Assembly: GCA_945882065.1 (NCBI GenBank) | Contig: CAMCWI010000008.1 | Coordinates: 1 to 36,793 of the forward strand | Reading direction: 5' to 3' | DNA from: Akkermansia muciniphila | GTDB lineage: Bacteria; Verrucomicrobiota; Verrucomicrobiia; Limisphaerales; JADLHS01 | Length of the DNA stretch: 36,793 bases | Part shown: piece by piece, positions 16,753-25,110 of the stretch | Numbering within the stretch: the stretch's first letter is position 1 | Layout of the letters: each line of letters opens with the position of its first letter | The notes under the pieces: model-generated | Database searches by the model: none | What the model was told of the DNA's origin: nothing | What the model saw: the letters and a program-made list of their open reading frames with translations, nothing else | Position numbers and translations under genes: made by a program

Positions 16753-17756
16753 GTGATGATTGGTTTGGTAACGGAAGTTTGCCGACGCGCGTTCAATGAG
16801 GCGAGCATTTTCGAGATGATGGAACTGGTCAACGCGAGAATCAAAAGTAGTCCGGTCAACATGCCGGCGACTTCGCGGGGTTGACGCGCATGAACGAGAC
16901 CGTTGTTCAACACTGCAATCGCCGCTACGCCCAGCAGCGTTCCGTGAACCGTGCCGACGCCGCCAAAAATACTCGTACCGCCCAGCACCACCGCCGTAAT
17001 CGCGAACAATTCATAGCCCATGCCCGCATCCGCCTTCGCCTGACCGAGCCGCGAGGTGTAAATGATCGCCGCCACCGCCGCGATGATTCCGGCCAGCACG
17101 TAGGCCATTGCCAGTCGGCGCTCAACCGAGATTCCGGCGTAGCGAGTTCCTTCCGGAGCGAAGCCGATGGCGCGGAATGAACGTCCAAACGTCGTGCGAT
17201 GCACCAGCAACCAGATGCCGATGGCAACGAGGATGAAGATGGGTGCTTGCGCCGGAATGCCGAGCCAGCGTTCCTGACCGAGAAATAGAAAAGATGCGGG
17301 AAAATTCGTGAACGTGTCCGCACCGCGCGTGATGGCTTCCGCCAGTCCGCGAAACAGCGAGAACGTACCGAGCGTGACGATCAGCGGCGGCAATCGCAGC
17401 CAGGTGATGAGTGTGGCGTTGAGCCCGCCGGCCAGCGCGCCGATTCCGATGGTGCAAGCCGCCGCCAGTGGGATGGACATACCCGCATCGCGCCAGAATT
17501 TGCCGAACAAGATCGCGCACAATCCCAGCAGCGAGCCGACCGACAGATCAATTCCGCCCGTGAGAATGATCGGCGTCATCACCAGCGCGAGCAGGCCGAT
17601 CTCGACGGAATGCCGCATGATGTCAAAGGTGTTGTCCACCGAGCCGAAGCGCGGCCCGACAGAGTTGAAGTAAAGCCACTCCAGCAGCACGACGAACAGC
17701 AAGATCGTTTCATGCCGGAGCAGGATGGCTTTGAATCCGTGTTTATCGGTGTTCAT
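16749..17756 (-). CDS. Sugar ABC importer permease (RbsC/RhaQ-like)
   Basis: A 335-residue inner-membrane permease of the CUT2 family, with about eight hydrophobic helices and the family segments LTGGIDLSVGSLLGL and LGGTSIFGGVGTVHGTLLG. Together with the 17763 gene it should form the channel heterodimer. Its first codons (MNTDKHGF) are encoded by a decamer repeat (CACGGATNAA type) that also runs upstream of the start, so the true conserved N-terminus may be a few residues later. It overlaps the binding-protein gene by 4 bp and follows the other permease by 6 bp. Confidence 0.93.
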   Translation of the reverse strand: MNTDKHGFKAILLRHETILLFVVLLEWLYFNSVGPRFGSVDNTFDIMRHSVEIGLLALVMTPIILTGGIDLSVGSLLGLCAILFGKFWRDAGMSIPLAAACTIGIGALAGGLNATLITWLRLPPLIVTLGTFSLFRGLAEAITRGADTFTNFPASFLFLGQERWLGIPAQAPIFILVAIGIWLLVHRTTFGRSFRAIGFAPEGTRYAGISVERRLAMAYVLAGIIAAVAAIIYTSRLGQAKADAGMGYELFAITAVVLGGTSIFGGVGTVHGTLLGVAAIAVLNNGLVHARQPREVAGMLTGLLLILALTSSIISKMLASLNARRQTSVTKPIIT

Positions 17757-17764
17757 CCGTGGTT
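17733..17764 (-). repeat. Decamer tandem repeat supplying a start codon
   Basis: On the minus strand three consecutive units read ACCACGGATGA, ACACCGATAA, ACACGGATTC. The ATG of the permease gene lies in the first unit and the remaining units encode residues 2-8. A related two-unit copy overlaps the start of the gene at 30720. Confidence 0.7.
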
Positions 17765-18692
17765 AGTTCCTTTGCTTTCTGGTTCGCAAACCATCCGCCA
17801 CGACCGCGAGCAGGATGATCGCGCCTTGAATCGCTTTTTCCCAATACGCTTCGATGTGCAGATGCGTCAACGCCGGGCTGATGCACGCGAGCAGCAACAA
17901 ACCGACGAACACCCCCCAAAGTTTTCCGCGTCCGCCCGACACTGCCACGCCGCCGACGACAGCAGCCGCGATGACCTTGAGTTCCAGTCCCGAGCCGGAC
18001 TTGGGATCAACTTGCGGCGATTGAACCACGTTCATCATCGCGGCCAACCCCACGAGCGCACCCATAAAAACAAACACGAAAAAAATGGTGAGCTGCGGAC
18101 GAATGCCCGCGAGCCGCGCGGCTTCGGCATCCGTGCCGACGGCGTAAACGAATCGTCCGGCGGAAAGATGTTTAGTCGCCAACGCCAGCAACACAAGCAG
18201 CGCGAGCGCGGCGAGAATGAGCGTCCATTGTCCCGCGATCTGGCTCAATCCGACCCATTGCAACCCGTCTGGCAGATTCACGAACTCGCCCTGCCGCTGC
18301 CAGCGCAACGCCTCGCGCCACGTTACCATCGTTGCCAGAGTCACGACGATGGAGGGCAAGCGCAGTCCCGCCACGAGCCAGCCGTTGACTGCGCCCATGA
18401 TCGCCCCGAATAGTACTGACGAGAGAAACACCAGTGGCAATGGCCAGCCTTTTGCGGCGAGTAAACCCCCGCACACGCTGCACACGGCGAACTGCGAGCC
18501 GACCGAAATATCAATCTGCCGACTGATGATGACGAGTGCCATGCCGCACGCGACCACGAGCGTTGGCGCTTCGCGCGTGAGCAGCGAGAGCAGCGGCTGC
18601 GGCTGGAAAAACGCCGGAGCAACAATCGCCAGGCCAAGCAGAACGACGAGCAGAGCGGCGGCGACGGAGAGTTCGCGGAAATGGCGTTTCAT
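17763..18692 (-). CDS. Sugar ABC importer permease (RbsC/RhaP-like)
   Basis: Second CUT2 permease, 309 residues, with multiple hydrophobic helices and the segments ISRQIDISVGSQFAV and VVGGVAVSGGRGKLWG that correspond to the conserved loops of its partner. Two distinct permeases plus a double ATPase and a lipoprotein is the gene set of rhamnose (RhaSTPQ) and AI-2 (LsrACDB) importers. It is separated from the upstream ATPase gene by 126 bp containing a large inverted repeat, and from the downstream permease by 6 bp. Confidence 0.92.
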   Translation of the reverse strand: MKRHFRELSVAAALLVVLLGLAIVAPAFFQPQPLLSLLTREAPTLVVACGMALVIISRQIDISVGSQFAVCSVCGGLLAAKGWPLPLVFLSSVLFGAIMGAVNGWLVAGLRLPSIVVTLATMVTWREALRWQRQGEFVNLPDGLQWVGLSQIAGQWTLILAALALLVLLALATKHLSAGRFVYAVGTDAEAARLAGIRPQLTIFFVFVFMGALVGLAAMMNVVQSPQVDPKSGSGLELKVIAAAVVGGVAVSGGRGKLWGVFVGLLLLACISPALTHLHIEAYWEKAIQGAIILLAVVADGLRTRKQRN

Positions 18693-18719
18693 CGGGTGCA
18701 GAACGGTTTGGGGAAAATA

Positions 18720-18787
18720 GGCAGAACAATTGACGGCATAATAATGGGAAACAGAGTCTTCATTATTCTGTCCTCAATAGTTCTGCC
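18720..18787. repeat. 68-bp imperfect inverted repeat inside the sugar ABC operon
   Basis: Arms of 27 bp (beginning GGCAGAAC and ending AATAATG) match each other's reverse complement at 23 of 27 positions, around a 14-bp loop. It occupies most of the gap between the ATPase gene and the first permease gene. As RNA it would form a long hairpin that could stabilise or partially terminate the operon mRNA. As DNA it has the form of a MITE or REP-like unit; no target duplication is obvious. Confidence 0.7.
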
Positions 18788-18818
18788 AGATGTTTTATCC
18801 GAAATGAGGCGCATACAA

Positions 18819-20309
18819 TCAGTTCTGTTTTCCTAACGCCGCCGCCATCACTTCATGTGCATCGGTCTTGGCGAGGAGCATTGCAGTAATCGTTCCGCCG
18901 CGCATGACGGCGATGCGGTCGCTCATGCCGAGGACTTCCGGCAGGTCGCTCGAAATCATCAGCACGGCCAGACCTTCCTTGGCAAGGCGACGGATGATCT
19001 TGTGGATTTCACTTTTTGCACCCACGTCCACGCCTTGAGTTGGTTCGTCGAGAATGAGCAGCTTGGGTTTTGTCGCGAGCCAGCGGGCAAGGGAAACCTT
19101 TTGCTGATTGCCGCCGCTCAACGAACCGCCGGGTGCGTCGGGGCCGTACGCTTTCACGCCGAGATCGTGGGTGAAATCCAGTGCTAGTTGTCTCTCCGCA
19201 CCAAAGCGCAACCATGTGCCGGGAAAAACGCGGTCGTGAATCGCCATGGTCATGTTATGCGCGATGGGCATTTCCAAAATTACGCCGTGGCGGCGACGAT
19301 CTTCCGGCACATATGCGATGCCGTGCGCGACAGCTTCCTTCGGTGTTGAAATCGTGATGCGCTGGCCATTCAACAGAATTTCGCCAGAGTCGGCGGGCGT
19401 GATGCCGAAGATCACCCGCGCTAGTTCCGTGCGCCCCGCGCCGACTAATCCTGCCATGCCGACGATTTCGCCAGCTCGCACATCCAGCGAGATATTCTCC
19501 ACGCCACCTGCCGCGCAACCGAGGTTCTTGAGCGAAAGAACAACATTGCCTGCTGCGCTTTCGGACGGCGGATAGATGGCTGAAACCTCGCGGCCCACCA
19601 TGAGTTTGATTAGCGAGGACTCGTTCATCTCGCCGACTTTGTTTGTTCCGACGCTCTCGCCGTCGCGCAACACTGTTACGCGATCGGCTAGCGCAAAGAT
19701 TTCTTCGAGGCGATGCGAGATGTAGATGACGCCTACGCCGCTCGCACGCAAATCCTTCACGACGGCGAACAACAGATGCTGCTCCTTCTGTGTGAGCGAC
19801 GCGGTCGGCTCGTCCATGATGACGATGCGGGCACCCGCGCCGAGCGCGCAGGCGATTTCGACGAGTTGCTGCTCAGGCATCGAGAGGGAGCGAACTTCTG
19901 CATCTGGCGAAATCTCTGCGCCGATGCGTTTGAGAAGCTCGGCGGCACGCTGTTGGCGTATGGCCCAATTCACTTTGCGAAATACCGACGCGGATTCGAG
20001 TCTCAGGCCGATGTTTTCTGCGACGGTGAGGTCGGGGAACAACGCGGGCTGCTGATAAATGCAGGCGATGCCGAGTTTGTGTGCGGACGCGGGCGTGAGT
20101 TGCGAAACGCTTTCGCCGTTGATCTTGATTGAGCCGCCGTCGGGTTGGTGCGCGCCGGTGATGACCTTGATGAGGGTGGATTTGCCTGCGCCATTTTCGC
20201 CGAGCAACGCGTGGACTTCGCCCGCATGCAGATCAAACGACACCCCCTTGAGCGCGCGCACCGCGCCGAAGGATTTCGTCACTGCTGAAAGTTGGAGGAG
20301 AGTTTTCAA
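18819..20309 (-). CDS. Sugar ABC importer ATP-binding protein (double NBD, RhaT/RbsA-like)
   Basis: A 496-residue cytoplasmic ATPase with two nucleotide-binding halves. The N-terminal half has Walker A GENGAGKST, signature LSMPEQQLVEIA and Walker B IVIMDEPTAS. The C-terminal half has a variant P-loop (GLVGAGRTEL), signature LSGGNQQKVSLARWL and Walker B LLILDEPTQGVDVG. A degenerate second P-loop is usual in this family. It is the first gene of the four-gene operon. No regulator or catabolic gene is adjacent, so the sugar is not revealed by context. Confidence 0.95.
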   Translation of the reverse strand: MKTLLQLSAVTKSFGAVRALKGVSFDLHAGEVHALLGENGAGKSTLIKVITGAHQPDGGSIKINGESVSQLTPASAHKLGIACIYQQPALFPDLTVAENIGLRLESASVFRKVNWAIRQQRAAELLKRIGAEISPDAEVRSLSMPEQQLVEIACALGAGARIVIMDEPTASLTQKEQHLLFAVVKDLRASGVGVIYISHRLEEIFALADRVTVLRDGESVGTNKVGEMNESSLIKLMVGREVSAIYPPSESAAGNVVLSLKNLGCAAGGVENISLDVRAGEIVGMAGLVGAGRTELARVIFGITPADSGEILLNGQRITISTPKEAVAHGIAYVPEDRRRHGVILEMPIAHNMTMAIHDRVFPGTWLRFGAERQLALDFTHDLGVKAYGPDAPGGSLSGGNQQKVSLARWLATKPKLLILDEPTQGVDVGAKSEIHKIIRRLAKEGLAVLMISSDLPEVLGMSDRIAVMRGGTITAMLLAKTDAHEVMAAALGKQN

Positions 20310-20498
20310 AACGTTAATCCGTTCCGGGCGTGAAGAAACTTCCTGCTGCGAGTCCGCTGAGCCGGTTCAGATTGAAGCCAAAAAATGGGTTCGTCATCCA
20401 AGCCAGGATTTTGCGGAAACACGCTCTGAAAGCAAGGCTAACGCTGTTCGCAAATACGGGGTGATCGCATCTCAGTTTTTTGGAGTCTCACATTAACG

Positions 20499-20604
20499 CC
20501 AGGCTTCAGCCTGGTGTGAGGCGTGAACTCCGTCACGACCCGAAAACGGTTAAACCCGTTCTCGCCTCTCCCTCCACATAACACCCGGATGAGTCCGGGT
20601 GTTA
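20499..20604. repeat. Three clustered REP-like hairpins
   Basis: CCAGGCT/AGCCTGG with a two-base loop (20499-20514); CGAAAACGG/CCGTTCTCG with one mismatch (about 20541-20563); and TAACACCCGGA/TCCGGGTGTTA, a perfect 11-bp stem with a TGAG loop (20579-20604). None is followed by a T-run. Close packing of different stems suggests a modular repeat array rather than a single terminator. Confidence 0.65.
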
Positions 20605-20728
20605 ATGAGAAAAACCCGCTGCTCACAAAAACTGAGATGCGCCTGCGTGACTGAAAGTGCGGCACAAGTGGCGGCGTGCTGAGAAGGGGTGTTCCCCCGA
20701 AAGCGTTCGGGGTTGAGTTGGAGTTCAC

Positions 20729-20766
20729 GCTTTAGCTTGTCGAGGCGGAAGGGGACACGCTAAACC
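20729..20766. repeat. Imperfect inverted repeat
   Basis: GCTTTAGCTTGTC pairs with GACACGCTAAACC at 11 of 13 positions across a 12-bp loop. The left arm belongs to a GGAGTTCACGCTTTAGC-type sequence that I associate from memory with dispersed repeats in Verrucomicrobia; this is unverified. Confidence 0.5.
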
Positions 20767-20830
20767 ATCTTGCGTGCGTGCGTTGCTGCGCCCGAGGACG
20801 GGCGCACTGCTCCAAACGCTTCGCGCAGTT

Positions 20831-20920
20831 GGTAGGGCGGGCAGTCCTCTGCCCGCCGCCTGTTGGAACGGGCGCGTCCTGCTTTACCACGACGGCGCGC
20901 ACGGAGTGGCGCGCCCTACC
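20831..20920. repeat. Nested palindrome with two inner hairpins
   Basis: An outer stem GGTAGGGCG (20831-20839) / CGCCCTACC (20912-20920) encloses a perfect 9-bp hairpin GGCGGGCAG-TCCT-CTGCCCGCC (20836-20857) and a GGCGCGC/GCGCGCC hairpin near its right end. The layout is a closed, cruciform-like unit of 90 bp. Confidence 0.6.
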
Positions 20921-20921
20921 G

Positions 20922-20955
20922 TTTGGACAGCCCGGACTTGTCCGCGCTGTCCAAA
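20922..20955. repeat. 34-bp near-perfect palindrome
   Basis: TTTGGACAGC pairs with GCTGTCCAAA, and inside it CGGAC pairs with GTCCG around a TT loop; only a C/C mismatch separates the two stems. It directly follows the nested palindrome and lies about 160 bp upstream of ffh. Confidence 0.7.
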
Positions 20956-21117
20956 GTAATCGGACTTTCACAACGCTGCTTTTCCATCGCATTGCCAAAT
21001 GTTTGCACGGCAGTCCTTCCACCTCCACCTGATTTCGGCGCGCCAAGTTGGCGCGACCGGTGGCGTTGAGCCAACGCCCATCTTGCCTATTGTCCCGGGA
21101 AAATTTACGCTGACACT

Positions 21118-22479
21118 ATGTTCGAATCGCTCAGTAACAAGCTCCAGAATACTTTCCGCAACTTGCGCGGCCTCGGAAAAATCTCCGAGACCAACGTCAC
21201 TGATGCGTTGCGCGATGTGCGCATGGCATTGCTGGAAGCCGATGTGAATTTCAAGGTGGCGCGGGATTTCATTGAACGCGTCCAGACCAAATCCATCGGC
21301 GCGGAAGTCATCCAGAGCGTTCAGCCCGGCCAGCAGATCGTCAAAATCATCTCGGATGAACTCACTGAACTGCTCGGCTCGCAGAATGCCGGAATCAACT
21401 TCGACAAGAATCCAACCAGCATCATGATGGTTGGTTTGCATGGCGCGGGCAAAACCACTTCCTCCGGCAAACTCGCGAGGCTTATCCAGAAACAAGGTCG
21501 CCAGCCGTTACTCGTCGCAGCGGACGTGTATCGCCCGGCGGCGATGGAACAGCTCGAAACGCTCGGCAAGCAACTCGACATCCCCGTATTCGTGAAGCGC
21601 GGTGAGACCGATGTGTTGAAGATTGCGCGCGAGGCGTTGGCTTTCGCAGAAGCGAACAATCGCAATACGATCATCTTCGACACGGCGGGTCGCTTGCAGA
21701 TTGATGAACCGCTCGTGCAGGAACTCGTGCGCCTGCGCGACCTCGTGAAGCCGCAGGAAATTCTCCTCGTGCTCGACGCGGCCACCGGTCAGGAAGCGGT
21801 GAATGTCGCCACGCATTTCGATCAAGCGCTGAACATCACGGGGTCAATCCTCACTAAGCTGGACGGCGACGCGCGCGGCGGCGCGGCGTTGAGCATGAAA
21901 TCCGTCACCGGCAAGCCCATCAAGTTCATGGGCGTTGGCGAAAAGTTGGAAGACTTTGAGCCGTTTCATCCTGAGCGCATGGCGTCGCGGATTCTCGGCA
22001 TGGGCGACGTGGTGAGTTTGGTTGAAAAGGCGGCGGAAGCCGTGAGCGAAGACGATGCGCGGCGCATGGAAGAAAAGATGCGCAAAGGCGAGTTCTCGCT
22101 GGAAGATTTTCTCGAACAGTTGCGCCAGATGAAGAAGCTCGGCCCGCTCGAAGACTTGATGAAGATGCTGCCCGGGGGCGCGGCAGCGATGAAAGGTCAG
22201 GACATGTCGAAACAGGAAAAAGAATTCGTCCGCATGGAAGCGATGATCTGCGGCATGACGCCGAAGGAACGTGCGACACCGCAAATCCTGAACGCGAAAC
22301 GCCGCATCCGCATCGCCAAAGGCAGCGGCACGAGCGTGACGGAGTTGAACACCATGCTGAACAAGTTCACGCAGATGCAACAGATGATGAAAAAGATGGG
22401 CAAGATGCAAAAGATGATGGCGAAGATGGGCGGCATGGGCGGTATGGGCAGCGGAATGCCAGGGATGTTTGGGCGGTGA
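21118..22479 (+). CDS. ffh: Signal recognition particle GTPase Ffh
   Basis: Binds signal sequences of nascent membrane proteins and, with 4.5S RNA and FtsY, delivers ribosomes to the translocon. It has 453 residues, full length. The N domain (about 1-85) precedes the GTPase domain with P-loop GLHGAGKTTSSGK, DTAGRLQIDE and TKLDGDARGGAALS. The C-terminal M domain (about 325-453) ends in a strongly Met-rich run (MQQMMKKMGKMQKMMAKMGG) typical for signal-peptide binding. The ATG lies 6 bp after a TACGCT hexamer that has TTGCCT 17 bp upstream, so its leader may be very short. Confidence 0.98.
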   Translation: MFESLSNKLQNTFRNLRGLGKISETNVTDALRDVRMALLEADVNFKVARDFIERVQTKSIGAEVIQSVQPGQQIVKIISDELTELLGSQNAGINFDKNPTSIMMVGLHGAGKTTSSGKLARLIQKQGRQPLLVAADVYRPAAMEQLETLGKQLDIPVFVKRGETDVLKIAREALAFAEANNRNTIIFDTAGRLQIDEPLVQELVRLRDLVKPQEILLVLDAATGQEAVNVATHFDQALNITGSILTKLDGDARGGAALSMKSVTGKPIKFMGVGEKLEDFEPFHPERMASRILGMGDVVSLVEKAAEAVSEDDARRMEEKMRKGEFSLEDFLEQLRQMKKLGPLEDLMKMLPGGAAAMKGQDMSKQEKEFVRMEAMICGMTPKERATPQILNAKRRIRIAKGSGTSVTELNTMLNKFTQMQQMMKKMGKMQKMMAKMGGMGGMGSGMPGMFGR

Positions 22480-22509
22480 TGCAAAGACCGCTGAGTTCAA
22501 ATTGACTTC

Positions 22510-23025
22510 ATGAAGGCTCTGGCAAATTCTCCGTGCGTGTCTGAACTGCTCTGGTACGTGGCGCACACCAAACCACGTCGCGAAAAAAAACTGGCGGAGT
22601 TTTGCGAGCGTGAAGGTTTTGCCTTCGCGTTGCCTTGCTATGATTCCACCCGGAAGTATCGGGGCAAATCCGTCGTCTTCCACAAACCGCTATTTCCCAG
22701 CTACGTTTTTCTCCAATTGCTTCCGCGCGACGCTTCTACAATCCGACAAAACGATCTTATCGCGAATCTGCTGGATGTTTTCGATCAAGCCACTCTTGCG
22801 CGGCAGTTAAGGGAAATTCTCACGGCATTAGAATCAGGACTGGTCTTGCAAGTCGCGCCGGATATCGGCGAAGGTGCTCGCGTGCGCATCAAGTCTGGCC
22901 CGTTGCAAGGCGTCGAAGGTTGGGTGGAAAAACGACAAGGTATCAATGTGGTGTTGCTGAGGCTGGATTTCATCAATCAAGCCGCCGCTGTGAAAGTCGA
23001 GGCCGGATTGCTTGAGCCGATTTGA
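22510..23025 (+). CDS. Specialised NusG-family transcription factor
   Basis: A 171-residue protein with a NusG N-terminal (NGN) domain, WYVAHTKPRREKKLAEF..REG and LFPSYVFLQL, followed by a C-terminal KOW domain (EGARVRIKSGPLQGVEGWV). It resembles the RfaH/LoaP/UpxY-type paralogues that bind elongating RNA polymerase and prevent pausing or termination at selected operons, often polysaccharide or secondary-metabolite clusters. Housekeeping nusG normally sits with secE and rpl genes, which are absent here. It follows ffh by 30 bp; the target operon is unknown. Confidence 0.85.
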   Translation: MKALANSPCVSELLWYVAHTKPRREKKLAEFCEREGFAFALPCYDSTRKYRGKSVVFHKPLFPSYVFLQLLPRDASTIRQNDLIANLLDVFDQATLARQLREILTALESGLVLQVAPDIGEGARVRIKSGPLQGVEGWVEKRQGINVVLLRLDFINQAAAVKVEAGLLEPI

Positions 23026-23059
23026 GAAGTCCCGAACTGGTTTCCTTCCTTTCGCAAAC

Positions 23060-23087
23060 TTGCGCTTTGCTTCGCGCAATCTAAACT
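23060..23087 (+). promoter_or_regulatory. Possible lysA promoter
   Basis: TTGCGC, 16 bases, TAAACT (four of six matches to TATAAT), ending 8 bp before the lysA ATG. A transcript from here would be almost leaderless. Confidence 0.35.
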
Positions 23088-23095
23088 CCCGCCCC

Positions 23096-24391
23096 ATGCA
23101 TGATTTTCGTTATGTCGGAAACAAACTTTACTGCGAAGGCGTCTCCATCGAGACGCTCGCGAAGAAACACGGCACGCCGCTGTACGTCTATTCTCAAGCC
23201 ACGCTGACCCGTCGGTTTTTGGAATTGGATCGCGCCATGTCTCAGGTGGATCACCTCGTGTGCTTCGCCATGAAATCAAATTCCAATCAATCCGTACTCC
23301 GCACCATCGCCAATCTCGGCGGCGGCTTTGACATCGTCAGCGGCGGCGAACTGCAACGCGTCATCGCGGCGGGCGGCGATGCGAAGAAATGCGTGTTCGC
23401 CGGCGTGGGCAAGACAGAGGCGGAGATCGAGTTCGCTTTACGCAATGGAGTTTATTCCTTCAACGCTGAGAGCGAGCCGGAGTTACAGCGCATCAATAAA
23501 GTCGCGGCCCGCTTGAAGAAGGTCGCGCCCGTGGCTGTGCGATTGAATCCAAACGTGGACGCCAAGACGCACGCCAAGATCACCACTGGCACTTACGAAA
23601 ATAAATTCGGCATCGCGTTTGAAGACATCGCAGGGGTGTATGCGCGCGCGTCGAAGCTGAAAAATTTGCGCCTGCGCGGATTGCAGATGCACATCGGCTC
23701 GCAACTCACGGACGTTAATCCGTTCGAGTCGGCGGTGAAGAAGGTCGTCCCCGTGGTGGAAGCGTTAAAGGCTAAGCACGGCATCGAGTTCTTCAGCATC
23801 GGCGGCGGTGTGGGCATCGTTTATCAGGACGCACTCGCCAGCGGCGATGCGAAGTGGTGGAACAAGGAGGGTAAAAACATCCTTACGCCCCAGAAGTACG
23901 CAGCGCGATTGCTGCCACTGCTCAAGCCGCTGGGGCTTCGCATCCTGATGGAGCCGGGACGCTATATCTCGGGCAATTCCGGCATCCTTGTCACGCGCGT
24001 TGAGTACGTGAAGCGTACCGGAAAAAAGAATTTTGTTATCGTGGATGGCGCAATGAACGATCTCATCCGCCCTGCATTCTATGACGCGTATCACGAGATT
24101 GTCCCGCTCACGAAGAAGGGTGGAGCGACGATTTCCTCAGATGTGGTTGGCCCGGTGTGCGAATCAGGCGATTACTTCTGCAAAGACCGCGAACTGCCGA
24201 AAGTGGGCGAAGGCGATCATCTCGCGCTATTAAGCGCTGGCGCATATGGCTTCGTAATGGCGTCGAGCTACAACACGCGTTCGCTGGTGGCAGAGGTCTT
24301 GGTCAGCGGCAAGAAATCCGCTGTAGTTCGGGCGCGTCAGCCGGTGAAAGACATCTGGGCGGGCGAGTCTGTGGCGGCGTGGTTGAAGTGA
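23096..24391 (+). CDS. lysA: Diaminopimelate decarboxylase
   Basis: PLP enzyme that decarboxylates meso-diaminopimelate to lysine. It has 431 residues, the usual size. The PLP lysine is in VCFAMKSNSN. Other family segments are GGGFDIVSGGEL, MHIGSQLTD, SIGGGVGIVY, LMEPGRYISGNSG and the C-terminal GPVCESGDYF, which supplies active-site residues from the neighbouring subunit. ATG 23096 (MHDFRYVGN) starts exactly at the family N-terminus; the ORF track's earlier start adds 28 residues overlapping the nusG-like gene. No other lysine gene is beside it; the DapA-family gene at 26699 is of the lyase subgroup and need not belong to this pathway. Confidence 0.97.
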   Translation: MHDFRYVGNKLYCEGVSIETLAKKHGTPLYVYSQATLTRRFLELDRAMSQVDHLVCFAMKSNSNQSVLRTIANLGGGFDIVSGGELQRVIAAGGDAKKCVFAGVGKTEAEIEFALRNGVYSFNAESEPELQRINKVAARLKKVAPVAVRLNPNVDAKTHAKITTGTYENKFGIAFEDIAGVYARASKLKNLRLRGLQMHIGSQLTDVNPFESAVKKVVPVVEALKAKHGIEFFSIGGGVGIVYQDALASGDAKWWNKEGKNILTPQKYAARLLPLLKPLGLRILMEPGRYISGNSGILVTRVEYVKRTGKKNFVIVDGAMNDLIRPAFYDAYHEIVPLTKKGGATISSDVVGPVCESGDYFCKDRELPKVGEGDHLALLSAGAYGFVMASSYNTRSLVAEVLVSGKKSAVVRARQPVKDIWAGESVAAWLK

Positions 24392-24473
24392 GAGCGATAA
24401 TACGCCGGAATAGAGGTTGAACTTAGAGTTGTTCACGCAAATAATCCGCACAACCAGTCATACGTTGTAATTC

Positions 24474-25100
24474 ATGAACGAGTGGAACATTCAATCCCGA
24501 GGACACGCCTGCTCGGCGTGCCAGTCAGCTTTCGCGGACAAGCAGGTTTATCACACGCTGCTGCTGGACGGCTCACCCGATCTACTCCGTTCGGACGTGT
24601 GCGAACCTTGCTGGCAAAAACAAACTGCTGACCACGCGAATCCCAAAGGTCTGATCTCCCGCTGGCAGGGCAACTACATCGCTCCGACCCCCGCAGTCGA
24701 AGCCATCCACAAGGAAACCGCCGAGACGCTGCTCAAGAAACTCATCGAGCAGAATGATCCGCGTTACATCCCGGCGGGCTTCATCCTAGCCGTGATGCTC
24801 GAACGCAAACGCATCCTCAAAGTGAAGGAGCAGATCATGCGCGAAGGTCGTCGCACCTTCATTTACGAGCAAGCCAAGACGGGCGATGTCTTCACAATCA
24901 CCGATCCCGATCTGCATCTGAACCAGCTTGAACAAGTGCAACGCGATGTCGCGCATCTGTTGGAACACGGCTTCAGCTCGCCTAAACTCGAAGGCTCCGT
25001 GCCGGTGAATCAGCCTGAAGTCGTCGCTGCTCCAGCGGATGCAACCGTAGCTTCTGGCGAAAGCGAAGCCGCCAACGCTGAACCTGCAACTGTTGCTTAA
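24474..25100 (+). CDS. Zinc-ribbon protein of unknown function
   Basis: A 208-residue soluble protein that I do not recognise. The N-terminus has two CxxC pairs (ACSACQ and VCEPCW, about 25 residues apart), most simply one zinc site. The middle (about 80-150) is helical and charged, with LAVMLERKRILKVKEQI and FTITDPDLHLNQLEQVQRDV. The C-terminal 40 residues are Ala/Glu/Pro-rich and probably disordered. The rnc start codon (GTG 25111) lies 10 bp past its stop, so the two are likely co-transcribed and a role near RNA metabolism is possible but not shown. Confidence 0.8.
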   Translation: MNEWNIQSRGHACSACQSAFADKQVYHTLLLDGSPDLLRSDVCEPCWQKQTADHANPKGLISRWQGNYIAPTPAVEAIHKETAETLLKKLIEQNDPRYIPAGFILAVMLERKRILKVKEQIMREGRRTFIYEQAKTGDVFTITDPDLHLNQLEQVQRDVAHLLEHGFSSPKLEGSVPVNQPEVVAAPADATVASGESEAANAEPATVA

Positions 25101-25110
25101 CCTTTGCGCC

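Larger units (their letters stand above)
20310..21117. other. Gene-free, palindrome-rich intergenic region
   Basis: About 800 bp between the divergent ABC operon and ffh. Every ORF in the track here is an open frame through GC-rich repeats with no protein-like features. At least seven inverted repeats lie between 20499 and 20955; the strongest are listed separately. The part next to 20309 should contain the promoter of the ABC operon, but I cannot place it. Confidence 0.6.

Noticed and set aside
17610-18413. 267-residue plus-strand ORF
   Set aside because: Antisense to the permease genes; low-complexity RHDE-rich composition typical of shadow frames.
20778-21032. Overlapping ORFs in the palindrome-rich region
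   Set aside because: Open frames arise from GC-rich repeats; they start within repeats and have no protein signatures.
21844-22683. 279-residue His-rich minus-strand ORF
   Set aside because: Antisense to the Met-rich M domain of ffh; the His richness is the reverse complement of ATG codons, not a metal-binding protein.
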